DNA of 9,987 bases, taken from positions 3,392,940 to 3,402,926 of the forward strand of contig CP070771.1 of the NCBI GenBank assembly GCA_020345785.1. The letters run 5' to 3'. The first letter of the stretch is position 1; the number at the start of each line of letters is the position of its first letter. The stretch comes from Desulfobacterales bacterium. Lineage in GTDB: Bacteria > Desulfobacterota > Desulfobacteria > Desulfobacterales > JAFDCJ01. The notes below the pieces were generated by a model. That model was not told the origin of the DNA. It saw only the letters and a list, made by a program, of their open reading frames with translations, and did not search any database. Below, one piece after another: positions 1 to 6,840 of this stretch. The position numbers were made by a program, and so were the translations under genes.

Positions 1-429
1 TTTAACTCCATCCGGCGGGCCGCCATCATTATCCTGACGATGCCGCTGGTCATTGTCGGGTCCGTCGTCGGTCTGCTGGTGATGCAGGCTGATTTTGGAT
101 TTATGGTCATTCTCGGGCTTCTGGCCCTGGCCGGATCCATTGTCAACAACGGTATCGTGATGATCGATAAAATTGAGGAAAACCGGCGCGATGGGCAGAC
201 GCCCTATGATGCGGTGATCAATTCGGCCGTCAGCCGCTTCAGACCGATCCTGCTTTCGGTTTCAACAACCATGCTTGGATTCTCGCCCCTGATCATCAAT
301 CATGATCCGCTCTTTTACGGCATGGCCTGCATCATGTTCTTCGGTCTGGGCATCGGCAGTTTATTTACACTAAACTATGTTCCGGCACTATACAGCATCT
401 TTTTTCGGGTTAAACTCCCTGCCGCATGA
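1..429 (+). CDS. RND-family efflux transporter permease, C-terminal end (partial)
   Basis: This is the last 142 residues of an inner-membrane RND (AcrB/HAE1-like) proton-driven efflux permease. The frame is open through the left edge, so the 5' part (normally about 900 further residues) lies outside. Visible are hydrophobic segments around residues 9-27 and 32-50, then NNGIVMIDKIEENRRDG, matching the conserved region after TM10-TM11 of RND pumps. Next come RFRPILLSVSTTMLGFSPL, the typical loop into the penultimate helix, and two terminal helices ending in FTLNYVPALYSIFF. The protein stops at a TGA. It is the only plus-strand gene in the window, so it belongs to a separate convergent unit. The substrate cannot be told from this fragment. 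The family call is secure; whether it is a multidrug (HAE1) or other subtype is not. Confidence 0.92.
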   Translation, partial: FNSIRRAAIIILTMPLVIVGSVVGLLVMQADFGFMVILGLLALAGSIVNNGIVMIDKIEENRRDGQTPYDAVINSAVSRFRPILLSVSTTMLGFSPLIINHDPLFYGMACIMFFGLGIGSLFTLNYVPALYSIFFRVKLPAA

Positions 430-435
430 CGTACC

Positions 436-470
436 GGTCTGAATCGATTAGGCCCTTAGACCTTTTGTTC
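436..470 (+). terminator. Possible weak terminator after the RND gene
   Basis: A 5-bp stem, GGTCT (436-440) with AGACC (458-462), is followed by the T-rich stretch TTTTGTTCT. The loop is long (17 nt) and the stem short, so this is only a candidate intrinsic terminator. Its position seven bases after the stop codon fits. Confidence 0.3.
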
Positions 471-495
471 TAACAACATGTTGCCAGAAACTTAA

Positions 496-590
496 GGTGT
501 CAGGTGTCAGCAGTAAGAAAATATCAAATAACAAATTTCAAATACCAAACAAATCACAATGACCGAAATTCCAAATTAATTTCTTTTTTG
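496..590. repeat. Degenerate A/C-rich short repeats
   Basis: The gap between the convergent RND and nitrilase-family genes (430-668) has no gene. It starts with a GGTGTCA direct repeat (about 496-510). From about 518 to 585 there are several variants of a 6-8 base unit of the form CAAATA, CAAATTT or CAAATACC. No terminal inverted repeats or target duplication were seen. It resembles the other repeat-filled gaps in this window but has its own sequence. Confidence 0.6.
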
Positions 591-668
591 GTTCCGGCTT
601 GACCGAGTTAGGGACTTAAGGCGGCAATACTTCTGTGCTCTCGTCACAGGGTTTTCAGTTTTGCGATG

Positions 669-1475
669 CTATTCATACATTTCCGGTCTCCTGTTCGGCA
701 GAAAATAACGCATGCGGTGGCTGCGTACTGCCTTCAGCGCACTGGATTTCAAATCCGCAACAACGATGCCATCTTTGCCGCTGATATTTTTTTTAATTGT
801 TTCACCGGCTGGATCGATGACAACAGCCATTCCGGGAAATTTCAGCCCTTTCTGGTTGTCGCCGTTTTGATTGCAAGCGACGATAAACACACCGTTGTCA
901 AATGCTCTGGCCGTCAGGTGGCGCAGCCAGGAATTTAATTTTTCCGGCGGGGTTCCCCGGGGCGAAGCATGGGGCATGAAAATGACATCGGCCCCATCTA
1001 TCGCCATTCGGGTGGAAAGTTCCGGAAAATGGGCATCGTAGCAAAGCTGAATGCCCAGTTTAATGCCGTCCGTCTCAAATAAGGGCACCGTATCGCCGGG
1101 CGAGAAAAGGCCGCGTTCCGGAGGCGCAATGTGAATTTTTCGATAGACACCTGAAATATCCTTGGGTGTTATCACCAAGTGACTTGCATAAACACCGCCT
1201 TTTTCATCCTTTTCAGCCATCCCGGCCAGGATGACCATCTGGTGGTCATGGGCCAATTTCTGAAGACGCCGGCTGATGGGCCCGGGAACCGGTTCGGCGG
1301 CGTCTTTTATTTCGGGCCGGGTGCTGTAGCCGGTGACGGTCAACTCGGGAAAACAGATAAGTTGCGCCCCCTGTTTTTGGGCGTGCTTAATCCAGTGAGC
1401 CATCCGTTCCAGGTTATTTTGGGGCTGGTTGACAATCGAATTGAAAATAACGGCCGCGACGCGAATGTCTTTCAT
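669..1475 (-). CDS. Nitrilase-superfamily carbon-nitrogen hydrolase
   Basis: This 268-residue cytoplasmic enzyme of the CN-hydrolase fold cleaves non-peptide C-N bonds of amides or carbamoyl compounds. The catalytic triad is visible: Glu44 in ICFPELTVTGY, Lys113 in YRKIHI, and Cys145 in GIQLCYDAHFPE. The length is normal for the amidase or N-carbamoyl-amidase branches (260-300). The C-terminal MRYFLPNRRPEMY also occurs in amidase-like members. The ATG at 1475 gives a proper N-terminus (MKDIRVAAVIFNS, the first beta strand), but no clear Shine-Dalgarno precedes it. Instead a TTGATT-rich repeat runs right up to the start codon. The gene stands alone, with repeat-filled gaps on both sides, so the neighbourhood does not reveal the substrate. 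Candidates are omega-amidase, carbamoylputrescine or ureidopropionate hydrolysis; none can be chosen from the sequence alone. Confidence 0.87.
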   Translation of the reverse strand: MKDIRVAAVIFNSIVNQPQNNLERMAHWIKHAQKQGAQLICFPELTVTGYSTRPEIKDAAEPVPGPISRRLQKLAHDHQMVILAGMAEKDEKGGVYASHLVITPKDISGVYRKIHIAPPERGLFSPGDTVPLFETDGIKLGIQLCYDAHFPELSTRMAIDGADVIFMPHASPRGTPPEKLNSWLRHLTARAFDNGVFIVACNQNGDNQKGLKFPGMAVVIDPAGETIKKNISGKDGIVVADLKSSALKAVRSHRMRYFLPNRRPEMYE

Positions 1476-1480
1476 GGTAG

Positions 1481-1550
1481 TGGTTGATTTAGTTGATTGG
1501 ATTGATTAATTTGAGTGAGTTGATTTAGAAAATTGGTTGTCTGATAGAAA
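1481..1550. repeat. TTGATT-type degenerate tandem repeat
   Basis: Within about 70 bases the units GTTGATT, GTTGATTGG, ATTGATT, GTTGATTT and ATTGGTTG recur at irregular 8-11 base spacing, immediately upstream of the nitrilase-family start codon. The same motif family occurs in both orientations between hdrA and flxD (7296-7511). Confidence 0.65.
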
Positions 1551-1557
1551 ATAGTTT

Positions 1558-1620
1558 GAGGCACAAGGCAAAAGGTTAAAGGCAAAAGGCGCAAGGCCTA
1601 AAACGCAGGTTAAGGTTTCA
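1558..1620. repeat. AAGGC-type degenerate repeat
   Basis: Short units such as CACAAGGCA, AAAAGG, AAAGGCAAAAGGC and GCAAGGCC repeat with irregular spacing. This is a different repeat family placed next to the TTGATT repeat. It is part of the 314-base gene-free stretch 1476-1789. Confidence 0.5.
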
Positions 1621-1628
1621 ACTTAAAT

Positions 1629-1786
1629 GTTTTCCAGCTTCCCGGCCTCCCAGCCTTCCAGCGTCAAAATTTCCCACCTTCCCACTATCATACCCTTCCA
1701 TCTTCTCACCTTCTTTTTTTTCACTATGCCCTATGCTCTCTGCCCTATGCTCACAAACCCGCAACCCGCAACGCGGAGCCCGCACC
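1629..1786. repeat. Pyrimidine-rich patchwork of short repeats
   Basis: The plus strand is strongly C/T-biased, with recurring CTTCC, CCAGC and CCCACC units from about 1629 to 1725. An exact 11-base direct repeat, GCCCTATGCTC, follows at 1728-1738 and 1742-1752, and then CCCGCAA units (about 1758-1772). It lies just downstream of the ahbA stop codon. Open frames through it translate into low-complexity Gly/Lys/Glu-rich peptides on the minus strand and are not credible genes. Confidence 0.6.
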
Positions 1787-1789
1787 TCG

Positions 1790-2248
1790 CTACACATCAA
1801 ATTGGGCTTTGATCTTAAATACCTTCGTGGCGGGCAGATTGAGAATATCACCGATACCGGTTTCTTCGGCTATTTTTTTGAGATTCACCTCTATTTCATC
1901 CATAGAGGGGGAAATAAAGGTGAACCAGACATTGTATTCGTTGTCGCGCTGATAATTGTGAGTGACGCCGGGATACCGGTTGACGACTTCAGCAAAATGC
2001 AAAACTTTATCGGCTGGAACTCTGGCGGCACACAATGTGCTGACAAACCCCAGTTTGGCAGGGACAAAATTTCCGCCGATTCGGCGGATAATTCCGGCCT
2101 TTTTTAACCGCGAAACGCGATCCAAAACCTCTTTTTCGGTTAGATCCAGCTCATTGGCCAGCGTAAGATAGGGGCGTGAAGTAATCGGAAAATCCGATTG
2201 GATTCGGTTTATAATGGCCTTATCGATGTCGTCGAGAAAATTCGGCAT
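1790..2248 (-). CDS. ahbA: Siroheme decarboxylase subunit AhbA (Lrp/AsnC-like fold)
   Basis: This 152-residue protein belongs to the NirD/G/L/H-AhbA/B family. AhbA and AhbB together decarboxylate siroheme to 12,18-didecarboxysiroheme in the alternative haem pathway used by sulfate reducers and many archaea. An N-terminal winged-helix region (residues about 5-58, LDDIDKAIINRIQ to RIGGNF) is followed by an AsnC-type ligand domain containing STLCAARVP and GVTHNYQRDNEYNVWFTF. His97 and Tyr99 lie where the family has its conserved substrate-binding segment. The ending LNLPATKVFKIKAQFDV resembles AhbA rather than AhbB, whose counterpart usually reads WPYNLF near the histidine. The ATG at 2248 is preceded by AAGGAT. 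No ahbB lies beside it here. An Lrp/AsnC regulator is the alternative, but the family signature argues against that. Confidence 0.8.
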   Translation of the reverse strand: MPNFLDDIDKAIINRIQSDFPITSRPYLTLANELDLTEKEVLDRVSRLKKAGIIRRIGGNFVPAKLGFVSTLCAARVPADKVLHFAEVVNRYPGVTHNYQRDNEYNVWFTFISPSMDEIEVNLKKIAEETGIGDILNLPATKVFKIKAQFDV

Positions 2249-2326
2249 GGTGAATCCTTGTCAATTCAGTATAGTGGTTCTTCGTCTAGCGCAGTCGTTA
2301 AAAAAATAATCTATCGACAAATGCCG

Positions 2327-2494
2327 AATGAGCGCTGCGCTTGAGGATCGGCCTGGCGGCCTAAAGGAGCGTTTCACTTGAGGCAAAAGAAGATCAGATC
2401 ATATTTAAGCTTTGAGCTGATCCTCCTCATATCTCAAGCACCGCAGGTGCACTCATCGAGGCCGCCAGACCGCTCCTCAAGCGCAGCGCTCATT
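2327..2494. repeat. Long imperfect inverted repeat (fold-back element)
   Basis: Arms at 2327-2361 and 2460-2494 are 35 bases each and match as reverse complements with two mismatches. The 98-base centre holds a further hairpin, GATCAG (2392-2397) with CTGATC (2417-2422). The right side includes small palindromes, GCACC-GCA-GGTGC (about 2439-2450) and GCGCAGCGC. A related one, TCCCGCAGGGA, lies just outside at about 2498-2508. There is no open frame and no clear target-site duplication. It occupies most of the gap between yjbQ and ahbA and, if transcribed, would form a large structured RNA. It may be a MITE-like element or an attenuating structure. Confidence 0.8.
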
Positions 2495-2535
2495 TAGTCC
2501 CGCAGGGACGCTCATCCAGTCCGAAGGCAGGCACA

Positions 2536-2937
2536 TCAATCGAAGCTTTGCTTAAATATCTTAACATGCAATTTTCTGTTTCGCGGGCCGTCAAATTCGC
2601 AGAAAAAGATTCCCTGCCAGGTGCCTAATACTAGCTTTCGGTTTTCGATGGCCACCAGCTCTGATGATCCCACCAGAGTAGATTTAATGTGGGCGGCCGA
2701 ATTGCCCTCCAGATGGCGATAATTTGCTTCCCAGGGAATCACCTTGTTTAAGATCATCAGGATATCGGCCTTGACACTGGGGTCTGCACTCTCATTGATC
2801 GTGACCGCTGCCGTGGTGTGCGGCACATAAAGCATGCAAAGACCCTGATCGATTCCCGATTTTTGTACTAATTGATTTATATCTGATGTGACGTCAACCA
2901 ATTCGGTTCTTTCCCGAGTTTTCACTGAAAGAATCAT
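2536..2937 (-). CDS. yjbQ: YjbQ family protein (UPF0047, secondary thiamine-phosphate synthase-like)
   Basis: This is a 133-residue soluble protein of the widespread YjbQ/UPF0047 family, which forms small beta-rich trimers. Some members have weak thiamine-phosphate synthase activity, but the physiological role is uncertain. Family motifs are all visible: VPHTTAAVTINESADP (residues 38-53), YRHLEGNSAAHIKS (73-86), and LGTWQGIFFCEFDGPR (104-119) before a final beta strand. The conserved His40 and His75/His83 are the likely metal-binding residues. Length is typical (about 130-140). The ATG at 2937 has GGAGAG six bases upstream. It lies downstream of dsrC, but two terminator-like structures separate them, so it is probably its own unit. 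Confidence 0.92.
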   Translation of the reverse strand: MILSVKTRERTELVDVTSDINQLVQKSGIDQGLCMLYVPHTTAAVTINESADPSVKADILMILNKVIPWEANYRHLEGNSAAHIKSTLVGSSELVAIENRKLVLGTWQGIFFCEFDGPRNRKLHVKIFKQSFD

Positions 2938-3033
2938 GGCCGTCTCTCCGCAGTGTTTGAATTTAAAAAAGGCATAGACGTCGCTATGTTAGTTTATAAG
3001 CAGGCAGATAGAGTGAAATGAAAAGATAAAAAT

Positions 3034-3058
3034 TTAAAAAAAATAAATGCGAAGCATT
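3034..3058 (-). terminator. Possible secondary terminator hairpin upstream of yjbQ
   Basis: Read on the minus strand, a 5-bp stem AATGC-TTC-GCATT (3046-3058) is followed by TA and a run of eight T. This has the form of an intrinsic terminator, but the stem is A/T-rich and short. It may back up the stronger dsrC terminator about 100 bases upstream. Confidence 0.35.
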
Positions 3059-3157
3059 AAGTAATTAATCCGCCGGACCTTCGATCTAACGACCTTCTTT
3101 ATTTTTTAAGAAACATATCACAGCCATGAATATGCTATTTTGCAGAGCGGATTAATT

Positions 3158-3192
3158 AAAAAAAAGGCCCTGCCTATCACGCAGAGCCCTTT
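3158..3192 (-). terminator. Intrinsic terminator after dsrC
   Basis: On the minus strand AAAGGGCTCTGC pairs with GCAGGGCCTTT across a seven-base loop (GTGATAG; G-U pairs allowed), and is followed by a T-run of about eight. It starts 35 bases after the dsrC stop codon. This is a textbook Rho-independent terminator and probably ends the whole hdrA-flxDCBA-dsrC transcript. Confidence 0.88.
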
Positions 3193-3226
3193 CTCTGGAC
3201 AGAATTTTTTGGTCACGGCCGATTGA

Positions 3227-3544
3227 TTAGACGCATCCCGTTGGTTTCGGGAGTCCCGCCATTTTACAGGCTCCTTTTCCGGGGCCGGACGGGAAAAGCT
3301 CATAAATGTGTTTCAGTTTAAAACCGGTAACTTTCGAGAGAACGCGCACCATCGGTGCAATGCCGTTTTTTTCGTAATAATCACGTAGGACTTCGATAAC
3401 TTTCTGGTGCTCATCATTGAGCTCGTCAATGCCCTCTTCCTTCTTTACCCATTGCACCCATTCCTGACACCAATTATCGTAGGAATCAATAAACCCGTCT
3501 TCATCGACCGTGAATGATTTACCCATGAACTCTACTGTTGGCAT
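3227..3544 (-). CDS. dsrC: DsrC, sulfur-carrier protein of dissimilatory sulfite reduction
   Basis: This 105-residue cytoplasmic protein is the physiological partner of DsrAB sulfite reductase. It accepts the sulfur as a trisulfide between its two C-terminal cysteines, which are then reduced through the membrane DsrMKJOP complex or another reductase. The flexible C-terminal arm is complete. Cys93 (GACKMAGLPKP) and the penultimate Cys104 (PTGCV) are 11 residues apart, as in functional DsrC. TusE-type relatives keep only the last cysteine. The N-terminal part (VEFMGKSFTVDEDGFID and the WCQEWVQWVAKEEGI-like helix) is standard. The ATG at 3544 has a perfect AGGAGGT (3553-3559) eight bases upstream. 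It follows flxA by 196 bases, with its own likely promoter and a strong terminator, which fits a highly expressed gene. Its placement directly after the flx genes supports a DsrC disulfide as a partner of the Hdr/Flx proteins (inference). Confidence 0.97.
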   Translation of the reverse strand: MPTVEFMGKSFTVDEDGFIDSYDNWCQEWVQWVKKEEGIDELNDEHQKVIEVLRDYYEKNGIAPMVRVLSKVTGFKLKHIYELFPSGPGKGACKMAGLPKPTGCV

Positions 3545-3552
3545 TTAATCTT

Positions 3553-3559
3553 ACCTCCT
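3553..3559 (-). promoter_or_regulatory. Strong Shine-Dalgarno of dsrC
   Basis: AGGAGGT on the minus strand lies eight bases before the dsrC ATG. It is the only full-consensus ribosome site in the window and indicates strong translation of DsrC. Confidence 0.85.
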
Positions 3560-3640
3560 TTGATTTATTTTAATTTATCGTTGCGGCCTCAGCCATTAAA
3601 TATTCTTTATGAAATTTTTTGAAACTTTTTTAAAAGATTT

Positions 3641-3669
3641 CTTTTAGCTCAATGGGATATGTATGTCAA
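3641..3669 (-). promoter_or_regulatory. Candidate sigma-70-type promoter for dsrC
   Basis: Read on the minus strand, a perfect -35 box TTGACA (3664-3669) is separated by 17 bases from TAAAAG (3641-3646), a 4/6 match to TATAAT. The gap is otherwise A/T-rich and would leave a 5' leader of about 90 bases. This would let dsrC be transcribed independently of the upstream hdr-flx genes. Confidence 0.55.
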
Positions 3670-3698
3670 TATGAAAATAATGATGGCGACAATAGCAT

Positions 3699-3730
3699 CT
3701 GAATAGCGAATGGTACTTGCTATTTTTCAG
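3699..3730. repeat. Short hairpin just after flxA
   Basis: CTGAATAGC (3699-3707) pairs with GCTATTTTTCAG (3719-3730) apart from a small bulge. It begins about ten bases after the flxA stop but has no T-run in the direction of flxA transcription. It could mark an RNA 3' end or processing site rather than a classical terminator. Confidence 0.4.
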
Positions 3731-3740
3731 GGCGGATGAA

Positions 3741-4586
3741 TTAATATTCCTTTGGTGTTTTATTTAACTGATCAAGGGTAAAAACCGGACCGTCCTTGCA
3801 AACAAATTCCTGTCCGATATTGCATCGGCCGCACATGCCGATACCGCACTTCATGCGGTTTTCAAGGGACATGATAATCTTATCATGGGAATAGCCAAGC
3901 TTATCCAAAACGGGCTGGGTGAATTTTATCATTATCGGAGGCCCGCATATAATCGCATACGTATCTTCATCTGCCGGAGGCGCTTTCTGTTCGGTGATGG
4001 TCGGCACAAAGCCGGTGTTGTATTTCCAGTTGGGATCGTCCGTCCTGTCTACGGTGATATGCATATTGATGTCATCGCGCTTTTCCCAATCCGCCAACTC
4101 ATTCCGGTACAGGAGCATGCCGGGTGTTCGAGCGCCGTAAATTACGTGAATATCCTTGAATTTTGATCGGTTGGCCGGATCCAGCATATAAATGATGGAA
4201 GATCGCAGGGTGGTGAAGGCAAAACCGCCGCCGATGATCACCACATTTTTGCCTTCCAGTGTTTCCCAGGGGTACCAGTTACCCAGCGGACCGCGAATTC
4301 CCATTATATCGCCGACTTTCATGGCGTGCAGGTAGGAGGATACCAGTCCCACTTTGTTGACGGTAAACTTCACAAAGCCCCTTTCGGTGGGAGAAGATGC
4401 AATGCCGATTGGTATTTCTCCCTTCCCGGTCACGGAAAGCTCGGCGAATTGACCGGCTTTGTAATCGAATTTATCCTCATCGGCTGTATCCAGAAAGACA
4501 AACTTGAAGGTTTTTAAATTTTTATCTTCGGTTTCAATGATGATATCATCGATACGAACCGGATAGGGTAAATAAGGATTTTGCAC
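3741..4586 (-). CDS. flxA: FlxA, FAD/NAD(P)-binding oxidoreductase subunit
   Basis: This 281-residue protein of the ferredoxin-NADP reductase/dihydroorotate dehydrogenase electron-transfer type resembles sulfhydrogenase gamma subunits and FlxA. It should exchange electrons between NAD(P)H and the cluster proteins of the complex. The FAD-binding beta barrel spans residues about 1-105, with GQFAELSV and PIGIASSP as the flavin motif. The nucleotide-binding part has VVIIGGGFAFTTLRS (115-129) and IICGPPIM (212-219). A C-terminal [2Fe-2S] site uses Cys247, Cys252, Cys255 and Cys263 (KCGIGMCGRC...FVCKDGPVF). The start is a GTG at 4586, preceded by a run of six G nine bases upstream rather than a regular Shine-Dalgarno. 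Just upstream lies a fold-back repeat filling the flxB-flxA gap. The family is certain; the Flx assignment rests on the neighbours. Confidence 0.88.
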   Translation of the reverse strand: MQNPYLPYPVRIDDIIIETEDKNLKTFKFVFLDTADEDKFDYKAGQFAELSVTGKGEIPIGIASSPTERGFVKFTVNKVGLVSSYLHAMKVGDIMGIRGPLGNWYPWETLEGKNVVIIGGGFAFTTLRSSIIYMLDPANRSKFKDIHVIYGARTPGMLLYRNELADWEKRDDINMHITVDRTDDPNWKYNTGFVPTITEQKAPPADEDTYAIICGPPIMIKFTQPVLDKLGYSHDKIIMSLENRMKCGIGMCGRCNIGQEFVCKDGPVFTLDQLNKTPKEY

Positions 4587-4614
4587 GTTAGTTAACCCCC
4601 CATTTAAATTGAAG

Positions 4615-4732
4615 AATGAATATTGAAAATTGAATATTTATGGAAGTCGCTTCGCTCCGTCATTCTTAAGAAAACCATACAAAAATTGATAAAATTCCTT
4701 AAATATTCAATATTCAATCTAAAATATTCATT
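4615..4732. repeat. A/T-rich fold-back repeat in the flxB-flxA gap
   Basis: The left arm (4615-4640) and right arm (4700-4732) are imperfect inverted repeats built from the unit ATTGAATATT. Between them are GAAGTCGCTTC, a small hairpin (about 4643-4653), and A-rich sequence. The element fills nearly the entire 149-base gap inside the operon and ends four bases before the flxB stop codon. No target duplication was recognised. Confidence 0.65.
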
Positions 4733-4735
4733 TGT

Positions 4736-5803
4736 CTAAACGGCGCAGGTGTTTTCTGCCGAAGCAAAGCTGTTCATCAATTCACAGACCCGACGGATGT
4801 CGATGTTGACCGGGCAGGACCGAATGCAGCGCCCGCACCCGACGCATTGAATTCCGACATCGTACTTGTCGACATAATACTTTAATTTGTGCATGAAGCG
4901 CTGACGAACCCGATGCAATTTGGTGCCCCGGGGATTGTGTCCGGAACCATGCAGGGTGAACAAGGGAAACATGCAACTGTCCCAGTTGCGCATGCGCTGT
5001 CCGGACTTTCCGCGATTTTCGTCTTGGATGTCGAAACACCAGCAGGTCGGACATACAAAGGTGCATGTACCGCAATTTATACATGAGAACGACACATCTT
5101 CCCAGAAAGAGGCATCGTATAATTCGATTGTGTCGGCTGCCCTAAGGTTGTCTGTATTCACAGCAGTCACAACTTTCGCTTCGGCCTCCCGCTTTTTATT
5201 TTCGAGCTGCTGCGCAGCGGTATTGGTGTCGGGAGCTGTACACCAGCCGGCGGCGGCCATCAGTTTTTCGCCTTTGTCCGTGAGGACGTTGGCCAGATAT
5301 TGGTCGCCCGTGTCCACCAGCAGGACATCCAGTCCCTCTTCATGATGCGGTCCGCAGCCGGCGGTGGTACAAAAGCAGCTGCTGCAGGGTGAATCGCAGG
5401 CCAGCCCTACCAGGGTCGTGGCTTCATAGGCTCTGATCCAATAAGGATCCTTATATTCGGGAGTGTCGAAATTATGGCCGACCAGCAAAAAGGCTTTGGC
5501 ATCACAGGGGCGGATTCCGAAAACTGCCCTTGGTGAATAATCGGTATCGACCTCCTTCATGATATGATGATCTTCCCGGGATTCGTCCAGGGTATATTCC
5601 AATAGCGGCTCCGACTGGGGATAAATAATCGATTTGGCTGAAAGACGGGTGTTCAGGTAATCGAAATCCGGCGCCTGACCTTCGGCGAGTTCCTTGAAAT
5701 CATGAAACTCGGTTTTTTTAACGGGACCAAACAGACGATAAGATTCTGCGAGCAGCGCAAGCCCATTTGACAGGTTGTCTTTGCTGATTGAGAATATTTT
5801 CAT
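4736..5803 (-). CDS. flxB: FlxB, [4Fe-4S] protein (sulfhydrogenase beta/AsrA-like)
   Basis: This 355-residue iron-sulfur protein of the family including sulfhydrogenase beta subunits and anaerobic sulfite reductase subunit A passes electrons between FlxA and the other clusters. It has FGIRPCDAKAF (residues 95-105) and a cysteine-rich segment, CDSPCSSCFCTTAGCG (136-151), both typical of the family. Two ferredoxin-type [4Fe-4S] motifs follow: Cys241/244/247/251 (CINCGTCTFVCP, then TCWC) and Cys320/323/326/330 (CVGCGRCIRSCP). Length is normal. The ATG at 5803 is preceded by AAAGGG at about ten bases. It follows flxC after an 88-base gap that carries a tandem repeat. The B designation comes from similarity and order to flxABCD of Desulfovibrio and is less sure than the family. 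Confidence 0.83.
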   Translation of the reverse strand: MKIFSISKDNLSNGLALLAESYRLFGPVKKTEFHDFKELAEGQAPDFDYLNTRLSAKSIIYPQSEPLLEYTLDESREDHHIMKEVDTDYSPRAVFGIRPCDAKAFLLVGHNFDTPEYKDPYWIRAYEATTLVGLACDSPCSSCFCTTAGCGPHHEEGLDVLLVDTGDQYLANVLTDKGEKLMAAAGWCTAPDTNTAAQQLENKKREAEAKVVTAVNTDNLRAADTIELYDASFWEDVSFSCINCGTCTFVCPTCWCFDIQDENRGKSGQRMRNWDSCMFPLFTLHGSGHNPRGTKLHRVRQRFMHKLKYYVDKYDVGIQCVGCGRCIRSCPVNIDIRRVCELMNSFASAENTCAV

Positions 5804-5856
5804 TGCAAATGCCCTTTTTCGTCAGTTGTTCCGTCGTCGGCGGATCCATTGTTTTT

Positions 5857-5889
5857 ACAACGGACCACGGACCACAGACAACGGACAAT
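5857..5889. repeat. Short tandem repeat in the flxC-flxB gap
   Basis: CGGACCA occurs twice in tandem (5861-5867 and 5868-5874), flanked by two copies of ACAACGGA (5857-5864 and 5878-5885). It lies between flxC and flxB, just after the flxC stop, and is unrelated in sequence to the other repeats here. Confidence 0.6.
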
Positions 5890-5891
5890 AC

Positions 5892-6839
5892 TCATTTTAT
5901 AAATTCATCCGGATCATCGGGTTTATAGGTGTCCAGGGGCGGGCGCAGATCCAGCGACAGGCCCGCTTCCCACTTGAAAAGCTCAAAGCAGTCTTTTTCC
6001 AGCTTTTTGGTTAGTTTGCGCATATTGATGCCCACCGGGCAGGCCCGCTCGCAGGCGCCGCAATCTGTGCACCGGCCGGTGCAGTGATAGGCTCTCAGAA
6101 AGTGAAATGTTTTGATGTCGGTGTCATCCTGGCTTTTCCCCACCCACTGGGGCCGGGATTCATCCACAAAACAGGTGGGGCAGTAACACAGGGGGCAGGC
6201 ATTGCGGCAGGCATAACAACGGATGCAGGTCGAGAAAAGTTCGTCAAAATATTTGTTTTTTTCTTCAGCCGACATGGCCTCGATTTCGCGTACATCCGCA
6301 TAACGATCGACATCCTGCTGCTCTTCAACCATCTCGGCGACAAGCTCATCGTGCACGACCGGGTTGCGATGAATGCAAAGGGTGCAATTTTGCTGGAGCA
6401 CATCCGCCTTGTCCAATACCTTTTCAAAGCCGTTGCCGGATACCTTAATATTGTTCTCATCTTCGGTTACTTCCGTGATTTCGCCGTCAAACATGGCATT
6501 AATCCTGCGTTTGTCGATCATCCCCTTGCAGGGTACCCCGATGATGACCAATTGCTCCCGTTTGATTTTGTTCTCGATGATGTGGGTGACGATGTTGCGG
6601 GAATCGCATCCTTTGGCGATGACGGCGATTTTTTCCGTCCGATTGGTCAGGTAATTTGCCAGATTGATACCACAGTTGCTGTCCCATACCAGATTTTGGA
6701 CATCCTCCTGAGTTTTCGCAAAATAAGGCTCGTTCATCATGGGCAAGGTACCTTTGCGGAAACCGATCACCATGTCCACTTTGCATTCCTTCAGGAGCTT
6801 CGCCGAAACTTCCTTTATTTTATCGATATAACCAGTCAT
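5892..6839 (-). CDS. flxC: FlxC, FrhB-like/[4Fe-4S] dicluster protein
   Basis: This 315-residue protein has an N-terminal half resembling the FrhB/FdhB (coenzyme F420 hydrogenase beta) domain: AVIAKGCDSR (72-81), IIGVPCKGMID (99-109) and QNCTLCIHRNP (150-160). A C-terminal ferredoxin part carries two [4Fe-4S] motifs, Cys205/208/211/215 (CIRCYACRNACP, followed by LCYCPTC) and Cys257/260/263/267 (CTDCGACERACPVG). It probably relays electrons within the Flx module; whether the FrhB-like half binds a flavin cannot be judged. The ATG at 6839 is one base after the flxD stop (TAA, C, ATG), so the two genes are translationally coupled. A 66-residue truncated FlxD ending 230 bases earlier would lose that coupling, which supports read-through of the flxD UGA. 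Confidence 0.8.
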   Translation of the reverse strand: MTGYIDKIKEVSAKLLKECKVDMVIGFRKGTLPMMNEPYFAKTQEDVQNLVWDSNCGINLANYLTNRTEKIAVIAKGCDSRNIVTHIIENKIKREQLVIIGVPCKGMIDKRRINAMFDGEITEVTEDENNIKVSGNGFEKVLDKADVLQQNCTLCIHRNPVVHDELVAEMVEEQQDVDRYADVREIEAMSAEEKNKYFDELFSTCIRCYACRNACPLCYCPTCFVDESRPQWVGKSQDDTDIKTFHFLRAYHCTGRCTDCGACERACPVGINMRKLTKKLEKDCFELFKWEAGLSLDLRPPLDTYKPDDPDEFIK

Positions 6840-6840
6840 G

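Noticed and set aside
496..590. CRISPR array
   Set aside because: The units are short, degenerate and lack unique spacers of constant length.
1618..1851. Minus-strand 77-codon frame rich in Gly, Lys and Glu
   Set aside because: It translates the pyrimidine-rich repeat patchwork and the end of ahbA out of frame; no ribosome site or family resemblance.
2249..2535. Possible tRNA or riboswitch in the gap upstream of ahbA
   Set aside because: No cloverleaf or recognisable aptamer consensus could be found; the structure is explained by the inverted repeat.
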